A DNA stretch of 64,000 nucleotides from positions 1-64,000 of the forward strand of contig NZ_FMAF01000003.1 in assembly GCF_900094565.1 (NCBI RefSeq), written 5' to 3'. The translations under genes were made by a program, and so were the position numbers. The stretch is from Martinezella lusitana. Its GTDB lineage: Bacteria > Pseudomonadota > Alphaproteobacteria > Rhizobiales > Rhizobiaceae. Shown here piece by piece: positions 58,999-64,000 of the stretch. The stretch's first letter is position 1, and every line of letters begins with the position of its first letter. Under the pieces are notes generated by a model. The model was not told the DNA's origin and searched no databases. It saw only the letters and a program-made list of their open reading frames with translations.

Positions 58999-60312
58999 AT
59001 GGCTGATCTCCGCAATAATTTCATCGGCATCAAGTCTCCGAACCCGTTCTGGCTGGCCTCCGCGCCGCCGACCGATAAGGCCTACAACGTCGAACGCGCC
59101 TTCAAGGCCGGCTGGGGCGGTGTCGTCTGGAAGACGCTCGGCGAGGAAGGCCCGCCGGTCGTCAATGTCAACGGCCCGCGCTACGGCGCGATCTGGGGCG
59201 CCGACCGCCGCCTGCTCGGCTTGAACAACATCGAGCTGATCACCGACCGCGACCTCCATACCAACCTGCGCGAAATGAAGCAGGTTAAGAAGAACTGGCC
59301 TGATCGTGCCTTGATTGCCTCGATCATGGTTCCCTGCGTCGAGGATGCATGGAAGGCGATCCTGCCGTTGGTGGAGGACACCGAAGCAGACGGCATCGAA
59401 TTGAACTTCGGCTGTCCGCACGGCATGTCGGAGCGAGGCATGGGTGCTGCGGTCGGACAGGTGCCGGAATATATCGAAATGGTCGTGCGCTGGTGTAAGC
59501 AATACACCCGCATGCCCGTCATCACCAAGCTGACGCCGAACATCACCGACATCCGCAAGCCCGCCCGCGCCGCCAAGGCCGGCGGCACTGATGCCGTATC
59601 GCTGATCAACACGATCAACTCGATCGTATCAGTCGATCTCGACAATTTCGCACCGAACCCGACCGTCGGCGGCAAGGGCAGCCATGGCGGCTATTGCGGC
59701 CCGGCGGTCAAGCCGATCGCGCTCAACATGGTGGCCGAGATCGCCCGCGATGCCGAAACCTACGGCCTGCCGATATCAGGCATCGGCGGCATCACCACAT
59801 GGCGCGATGCGGCCGAATTCCTGGCGCTTGGCGCCGGCAATGTGCAGGTCTGCACGGCGGCGATGACCTATGGCTTCAAGATCGTCGAAGAGATGATCAC
59901 GGGCCTTTCAGACTGGATGGACGAGAAGGGCCACCGCAGTCTGGACGACATCATCGCCCGCGCCGTGCCGAATGTCTCCGACTGGCAGTATCTCAACCTC
60001 AATTACATCGCCAAGGCCAAGATCGACCAGGATGCCTGCATCAAGTGCGGCCGTTGCTACATTGCCTGTGAGGATACCTCGCACCAGGCAATCACCAACA
60101 TGGTTGATGGCGTCAGGCATTTCGAGGTGATGGACGAGGAATGCGTCGGCTGCAACCTCTGCGTCAGCGTCTGTCCGGTCGAGAACTGCATCACCATGGA
60201 GGAACTGCCGGCCGGCAGCCTCGACAAGCGCACCGGCAAGATCGTCGATCCGAACTACGCCAACTGGACGACCCATCCGAACAATCCGATGGCGCAGCAA
60301 GCGGCGGAGTAA
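58999..60312 (+). CDS. preA: NAD-dependent dihydropyrimidine dehydrogenase subunit PreA
   Basis: 437 residues. The FMN barrel covers about 1-320 with the catalytic Cys in ELNFGCPHGMSERGMG. Two ferredoxin-type 4Fe-4S clusters lie at the C-terminus (CIKCGRCYIAC and CVGCNLCVSVCPVENC). It catalyses the first step of reductive pyrimidine breakdown with PreT. The start at 58999 has AAAGGAG ahead. The other steps of the pathway are encoded at 61348 and 62839. Confidence 0.94.
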   Translation: MADLRNNFIGIKSPNPFWLASAPPTDKAYNVERAFKAGWGGVVWKTLGEEGPPVVNVNGPRYGAIWGADRRLLGLNNIELITDRDLHTNLREMKQVKKNWPDRALIASIMVPCVEDAWKAILPLVEDTEADGIELNFGCPHGMSERGMGAAVGQVPEYIEMVVRWCKQYTRMPVITKLTPNITDIRKPARAAKAGGTDAVSLINTINSIVSVDLDNFAPNPTVGGKGSHGGYCGPAVKPIALNMVAEIARDAETYGLPISGIGGITTWRDAAEFLALGAGNVQVCTAAMTYGFKIVEEMITGLSDWMDEKGHRSLDDIIARAVPNVSDWQYLNLNYIAKAKIDQDACIKCGRCYIACEDTSHQAITNMVDGVRHFEVMDEECVGCNLCVSVCPVENCITMEELPAGSLDKRTGKIVDPNYANWTTHPNNPMAQQAAE

Positions 60313-60336
60313 GCCTCTCTCCACCAGTCAACATTG

Positions 60337-60360
60337 CACCCACGTCCAACGACGTGGGTG
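60337..60360. terminator. Perfect stem-loop after preA
   Basis: CACCCACGTC (60337-60346) pairs with GACGTGGGTG (60351-60360) around a 4-base loop, 25 bases after preA and 43 before the converging TetR-type stop. No T-run follows on either strand. Confidence 0.5.
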
Positions 60361-60402
60361 TAAAAAGCCAGGGCGGTAGAGAGTGGCGGTAAAAATGCCC
60401 AA

Positions 60403-61047
60403 TTATGGTTGGCGGATGCCGAGCCCATCGACGAAGAGCTTTTCCAGATAGCGCGCAGCATCCTCGAACCGCCCCTCGCCCGAATGCTCTTGCCCGAGCA
60501 CCGCGCGCACCTGCACGTCGAAGTCAGCATAATGCTGCGTCGTCGACCAGATGGAGAAGATCAGGTGATAGGGGTCGCATTTGGCGATCTTGCCGGCCTT
60601 GGCCCAGGCACGGATGACCTCCGCCTTCTCGTCGACAAGGCTCTTCAGCGGCCCGCGCAGCTCATCCTCGACATGCGGCGCCCCCTGCAGCATCTCATTG
60701 GCGAAGAGCCTGCTTTCGCGCGGGAAATCGCGGGCCATTTCGAGCTTGCGGCGGATGTAGGAGCGGATCTCGCTTTCAGGATTGCCGTTGGCATCGAAGG
60801 CACGCAACGGCTCCAGCCAGGTAAACAGCACCCGGTCTATCAGCGCCCGATGCATGGCCTCTTTCGTGCGGAAATAATAGAGCAAATTGGGCTTCGACAT
60901 GCCCGCCACTTCGGCGATCTGATCGATGGTCGAGCCGCGAAAGCCGCTTACGGAAAATACATCGAGTGCGGCCTCGAGTATGATTTCCTCTTTTTCTTCC
61001 TGAATCCGGGTGCGGCGTTGGGTGCGGGCGGCTCTGGGGATGGCCAT
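60403..61047 (-). CDS. rutR: TetR family regulator, RutR-like
   Basis: 214 residues. The HTH FRGSTIDQIAEVAGMSKPNLLYYF reads as TIDQIAEVAGMSKPNLLYYF near residues 40-59. The C-terminal domain (TetR_C_2 type: NEMLQGAPHVEDEL; IFSIWSTTQHYADF) is that of RutR, which senses uracil. It lies between preTA and the two hydrolase genes of the pathway, and a near-consensus RutR site is in the gap to its right. It likely represses both units until pyrimidines are present. Confidence 0.88.
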   Translation of the reverse strand: MAIPRAARTQRRTRIQEEKEEIILEAALDVFSVSGFRGSTIDQIAEVAGMSKPNLLYYFRTKEAMHRALIDRVLFTWLEPLRAFDANGNPESEIRSYIRRKLEMARDFPRESRLFANEMLQGAPHVEDELRGPLKSLVDEKAEVIRAWAKAGKIAKCDPYHLIFSIWSTTQHYADFDVQVRAVLGQEHSGEGRFEDAARYLEKLFVDGLGIRQP

Positions 61048-61192
61048 ATCTGCTCTGTTTCTCCTTGAAATCCAAGCCTTTCGGCCAAGCTCTCATTCAC
61101 CCTGTCAGCGCTTTGAATTTAGGCAATCGCCTGAAATTTTATCGGAATTTTTCGTGCTTTTCGTCTTGAGCCGCGCCACGGAAGTTGTAATG

Positions 61193-61208
61193 TTTACCAA
61201 TCGGTCAA
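61193..61208. promoter_or_regulatory. RutR-type operator
   Basis: TTTACCAATCGGTCAA differs by one base in each half from the RutR consensus TTGACCA-N2-TGGTCAA. It lies between the divergent rutR-like gene (start 61047) and the amidohydrolase gene (start 61348), so it can control both. Confidence 0.75.
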
Positions 61209-61347
61209 ATTATCTGTCAGATGTCTCTTAAAGGCAACTGGCGATTTCCCGAGGCGATAAAAACAAGTAGACGCTTCGGGTAGACCATCGGGAACAATCG
61301 GGCATGCACCTTGCATGCCCCGGGACGAAACAGGTGAGGATTGCATC

Positions 61348-62601
61348 ATGGTGGCAGCGCCAGGCGAGAACATGCGTATCAATGGCGATCGCCTTTGGGA
61401 CGCATTGATGGACATGGCGAAGATCGGCCCCGGCATTGCCGGCGGCAATAATCGTCAAACGCTGACCGATGCCGACGCCGAAGGACGCAGCCTTTTCAGG
61501 ACATGGTGCGAAGACGCCGGCATGAAAGTCGGTGTCGACAAGATGGGCACCATATTTGCGACCCGCGCCGGCACCGATCCAAACGCACTACCGGTCTATG
61601 TCGGCTCGCATCTCGATACCCAGCCGACCGGCGGCAAATATGACGGCGTGCTCGGCGTGCTCGGCGCCCTCGAAGTCGTTCGCACCATGAACGATCTCGG
61701 CATCCGGACCAAGCATCCGATCGTGGTCACCAACTGGGCCAATGAAGAGGGCGCACGCTTTGCTCCCGCTATGCTCGCCTCGGGCGTCTTTGCCGGCGTA
61801 CACTCGCTTGACTATGCCTATGGCCGTAAGGATCCGGAGGGCAAGACCTATGGCGAGGAGCTGAAGCGCATCGGCTGGCTCGGCGACGAAGAGGTCGGTG
61901 CCCGCAAGATGCACGCCTATTTCGAATATCATATCGAACAGGGCCCGATCCTCGAGGCCGAAGAGAAAACCATCGGCGTCGTCACGCACTGTCAGGGCCT
62001 GTGGTGGCTGGAATTCACGCTGACCGGCAAGGAAGCTCATACCGGCTCGACGCCGATGAACATGCGCGTCAATGCCGGTCTCGCCATGGCGCGGATCGTC
62101 GAGATGGTGCAGAGCGTGGCGATGGAGAACCAGCCGGGCGCCGTCGGCGGCGTCGGCCAGGTGTTCTTCTCGCCGAACTCGCGCAACGTGCTTCCCGGCA
62201 AGGTGGTCTTCACCGTCGACATCCGCACGCCCGACAAGGCGAAGCTCGATCGCATGCGCGCCAAGATCGAGGCCGAGGCGCCTGCCATCTGCGACGCCCT
62301 CGGCGTCGGCTGCTCCGTCGAGGCCATCGGCCATTTCGAGCCTGTGACCTTCGACCCGAAGCTAGTAACCGCGGTGCGTAGCGCCGCCGAGAGGCTCGGC
62401 TACAGCCATATGAACATCATCTCCGGCGCCGGCCACGATGCCTGCTGGGCCGCCAAGGTGGCGCCGGCCACCATGGTCATGTGCCCCTGCGTCGGCGGCC
62501 TGTCGCACAACGAGGCCGAGGAGATTTCCAAGGAATGGGCGACCGCCGGCGCGGATGTGCTGTTCCATGCGGTCGTCGAGACGGCGGAGATCTTGGCTTG
62601 A
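61348..62601 (+). CDS. M20-family N-carbamoyl-beta-alanine amidohydrolase
   Basis: A 417-residue zinc hydrolase. Metal ligands are in VGSHLDTQPTGGKYDGVLGV (His and Asp, seen as GSHLDTQPTGGKYDG), TNWANEEGARF and FEYHIEQGPILE; GAGHDACWAAKVAP holds the last His. This Zn-dependent hydantoinase/carbamoylase group releases beta-alanine from N-carbamoyl-beta-alanine, the third step of reductive pyrimidine breakdown. The start at 61348 has AGGTGAGG ahead. It is followed by the dihydropyrimidinase gene. Confidence 0.88.
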   Translation: MVAAPGENMRINGDRLWDALMDMAKIGPGIAGGNNRQTLTDADAEGRSLFRTWCEDAGMKVGVDKMGTIFATRAGTDPNALPVYVGSHLDTQPTGGKYDGVLGVLGALEVVRTMNDLGIRTKHPIVVTNWANEEGARFAPAMLASGVFAGVHSLDYAYGRKDPEGKTYGEELKRIGWLGDEEVGARKMHAYFEYHIEQGPILEAEEKTIGVVTHCQGLWWLEFTLTGKEAHTGSTPMNMRVNAGLAMARIVEMVQSVAMENQPGAVGGVGQVFFSPNSRNVLPGKVVFTVDIRTPDKAKLDRMRAKIEAEAPAICDALGVGCSVEAIGHFEPVTFDPKLVTAVRSAAERLGYSHMNIISGAGHDACWAAKVAPATMVMCPCVGGLSHNEAEEISKEWATAGADVLFHAVVETAEILA

Positions 62602-62630
62602 TCACGGCTCGCGCCCAGCCATCCCCCGTG

Positions 62631-62796
62631 TCCGCCCTTCGGCACCTTCTCCCCGAGGGGAGAAGGGGATTTCCGCCGCAGCGCCATCTTTCTCAAGGAA
62701 CCGTTGGTACAATCAGAAATTGTTTATCGCCGAAGACTCGCCACACCTCTCCTTCTCCCCTCGGGGAGAAAGTGGCCCGAAGGGTCGGATGAGGTG
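62631..62796. repeat. Pair of rhizobial intergenic palindromic repeats
   Basis: The first copy (62631-62666) contains CCTTCTCCCCGAGGGGAGAAGG, given here as the stem CTTCTCCCC/GGGGAGAAG. The second copy (about 62749-62796) is in the other orientation: CTTCTCCCC/TCGGGGAGAA then GTGGCCCGAAGGGTCGGATGAG. This GACCCTTCGGGCCACCTTCTC pattern is widespread between genes of rhizobia (RIME/REP-like). The two copies face each other around about 80 bases. Confidence 0.72.
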
Positions 62797-62838
62797 GCGC
62801 CACGGATGCCAGCCTCTTAAGAACAGGGAACAAACGTC

Positions 62839-64000
62839 ATGAGCACAGTCATCAAGGGTGGAACCATCGTCACGGCCGACCTGACCTATAAGGCCGATAT
62901 CAAGGTCGAAGGCGGGAAGATCGTCGAGATCGGGCAGAACCTGTCGGGCAACGAGGTGCTGGATGCCTCCGGCTGTTATGTCATGCCGGGCGGCATCGAT
63001 CCGCATACGCATCTCGAAATGCCGTTCATGGGCACCTATTCCTCCGACGATTTCGAGAGCGGCACCCGCGCAGCGCTCGCCGGCGGCACGACGATGGTGG
63101 TCGATTTCGCCCTGCCCTCGCCCGGCCAATCGCTGCTCGAAGCGCTGACCATGTGGGACAACAAGTCGACGCGGGCGAATTGCGACTATTCCTTCCACAT
63201 GGCGATCACCTGGTGGGGAGAACAGGTCTTCAACGAGATGGAGGCCATTGTTCGCGACAAGGGCATCAACACCTTCAAGCACTTCATGGCCTATAAGGGC
63301 GCGCTGATGGTGGATGACGACGAGATGTTCTCGTCCTTCCAGCGCTGTGCCGAGCTCGGCGCATTGCCGCTCGTCCATGCCGAAAACGGCGACGTGGTCG
63401 CGCAGATGCAGGCAAAGCTGCTGGCCGAAGGCAATAACGGGCCGGAGGCACATGCCTACTCCCGTCCGGCCGAGGTCGAAGGCGAGGCGACGAACCGCGC
63501 CATCATGATCGCCGATATGGCCGGCTCGCCCGTCTACATCGTCCACACCTCCTGCGAACAGGCCCACGAAGCCATCCGCCGCGCCCGCCAGAAGGGCATG
63601 CGCGTCTATGGCGAGCCACTGGTCCAGCACCTGACGCTCGATGAAAGCGAATATGCCAACCCCGATTGGGATCACGCCGCCCGCCGCGTCATGTCGCCCC
63701 CCTTCCGCAACAAGCAGCATCAGGACAGCCTCTGGGCTGGCCTCGCCTCGGGCTCGCTGCAGGTGGTCGCAACCGACCACTGCGCCTTTACGACAGAGCA
63801 GAAGCGCTTCGGCCTTAACGATTTCACCAAGATTCCGAACGGCACCGGCGGCCTCGAGGATCGCCTGCCGATGCTCTGGACCCATGGCGTCAAGACCGGT
63901 CGCTTGACCATGAACGAGTTCGTCGCCGTCACCTCCACCAACATCGCCAAGATCCTCAACATCTATCCGAAGAAGGGCGCGATCCTCGTTGGCGCCGATG
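62839..64000 (+). CDS. hydA: Dihydropyrimidinase (D-hydantoinase), cut by the window end
   Basis: At least 387 residues; the frame runs off the right edge, and the family is about 480 long. The metal motif GGIDPHTHLEMPFMG is near residues 52-66, the carboxylated Lys should be in TFKHFMAYKG near 146-155, and later metal ligands are in PLVHAENGD and VATDHCAF. It opens dihydrouracil to N-carbamoyl-beta-alanine, the step between PreTA and the amidohydrolase upstream. The start ATG at 62839 follows AGGGAAC. Confidence 0.93.
   Translation, partial: MSTVIKGGTIVTADLTYKADIKVEGGKIVEIGQNLSGNEVLDASGCYVMPGGIDPHTHLEMPFMGTYSSDDFESGTRAALAGGTTMVVDFALPSPGQSLLEALTMWDNKSTRANCDYSFHMAITWWGEQVFNEMEAIVRDKGINTFKHFMAYKGALMVDDDEMFSSFQRCAELGALPLVHAENGDVVAQMQAKLLAEGNNGPEAHAYSRPAEVEGEATNRAIMIADMAGSPVYIVHTSCEQAHEAIRRARQKGMRVYGEPLVQHLTLDESEYANPDWDHAARRVMSPPFRNKQHQDSLWAGLASGSLQVVATDHCAFTTEQKRFGLNDFTKIPNGTGGLEDRLPMLWTHGVKTGRLTMNEFVAVTSTNIAKILNIYPKKGAILVGAD

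Noticed and set aside
1-64000. CRISPR arrays, tRNA or rRNA genes
   Set aside because: No regularly spaced repeats, cas genes, cloverleaf-like segments or rRNA motifs were noticed anywhere in the window.

Overview
The window reads as chromosomal DNA of a fast-growing rhizobium (Rhizobiaceae, probably Rhizobium sensu lato). The evidence is the high GC content, the NepR/EcfG/PhyR general stress response locus, the HmuPSTUV heme uptake operon, a ThuA/ThuB-type sugar operon, the PreT/PreA pyrimidine degradation operon with a RutR-like repressor, and a rhizobial intergenic palindromic repeat. No rRNA, tRNA or CRISPR was seen.

Layout. 1-4051 is mobile DNA: a large serine recombinase with two companion genes has landed inside tnpB of an IS66-type element, and the IS66 right end is visible at 4032-4051. 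4200-13430 holds small accessory genes: an AraC/SDR pair, a methyltransferase, a cupin, a GNAT, a divergent LysR/MFS pair, an ECF42-type sigma factor with its DGPF partner, and a VOC protein. 13520-16720 looks like a lipid A remodelling unit: a PAP2 phosphatase, a receiver-only response regulator and an EptA-like phosphoethanolamine transferase. All three genes are preceded by the same direct-repeat box. 16779-25000 holds an LLM oxidoreductase, an RpiR regulator behind a perfect dyad, an FTR1-like membrane protein, a MocR/flavin-protein divergent pair and a HIT protein.

25016-30880 carries a fatty-acid-hydroxylase-like protein and a 1107-residue fusion of 2-oxoacid dehydrogenase E1 alpha, E1 beta, a lipoyl domain and a FabH-like ketosynthase. 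This is the most unusual gene in the window. A decayed coding remnant and an LpxO-like hydroxylase follow. 31178-33262 is a fluoride resistance operon (CLC-F type antiporter and CrcB) behind a fluoride riboswitch that overlaps an intrinsic terminator. 34323-45013 is a sugar catabolic region: ABC transporter, ThuA, two Gfo/Idh dehydrogenases, a TIM-barrel isomerase and a LacI regulator with palindromic operators. A TetR/SMR efflux pair is lodged inside it.

45104-53090 combines a truncated hemoglobin, a heme monooxygenase, a Cys-rich DUF2325 protein, TonB and hmuPSTUV. 53114-57315 is the general stress response core. I find five matches to the EcfG promoter consensus (GGAAC-N16/17-CGTT, one with CATT): before nepR-ecfG, phyR, phyK, a small membrane-protein operon and, on the minus strand between phyK and preT, an apparent small RNA of about 120 nt. 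That RNA has a UCCU loop and its own terminator, and resembles in position and design the GsrN RNA of Caulobacter. 57627-64000 is the reductive pyrimidine pathway: preT, preA, a RutR-like repressor with its operator, an N-carbamoyl amidohydrolase and a dihydropyrimidinase cut by the window edge.
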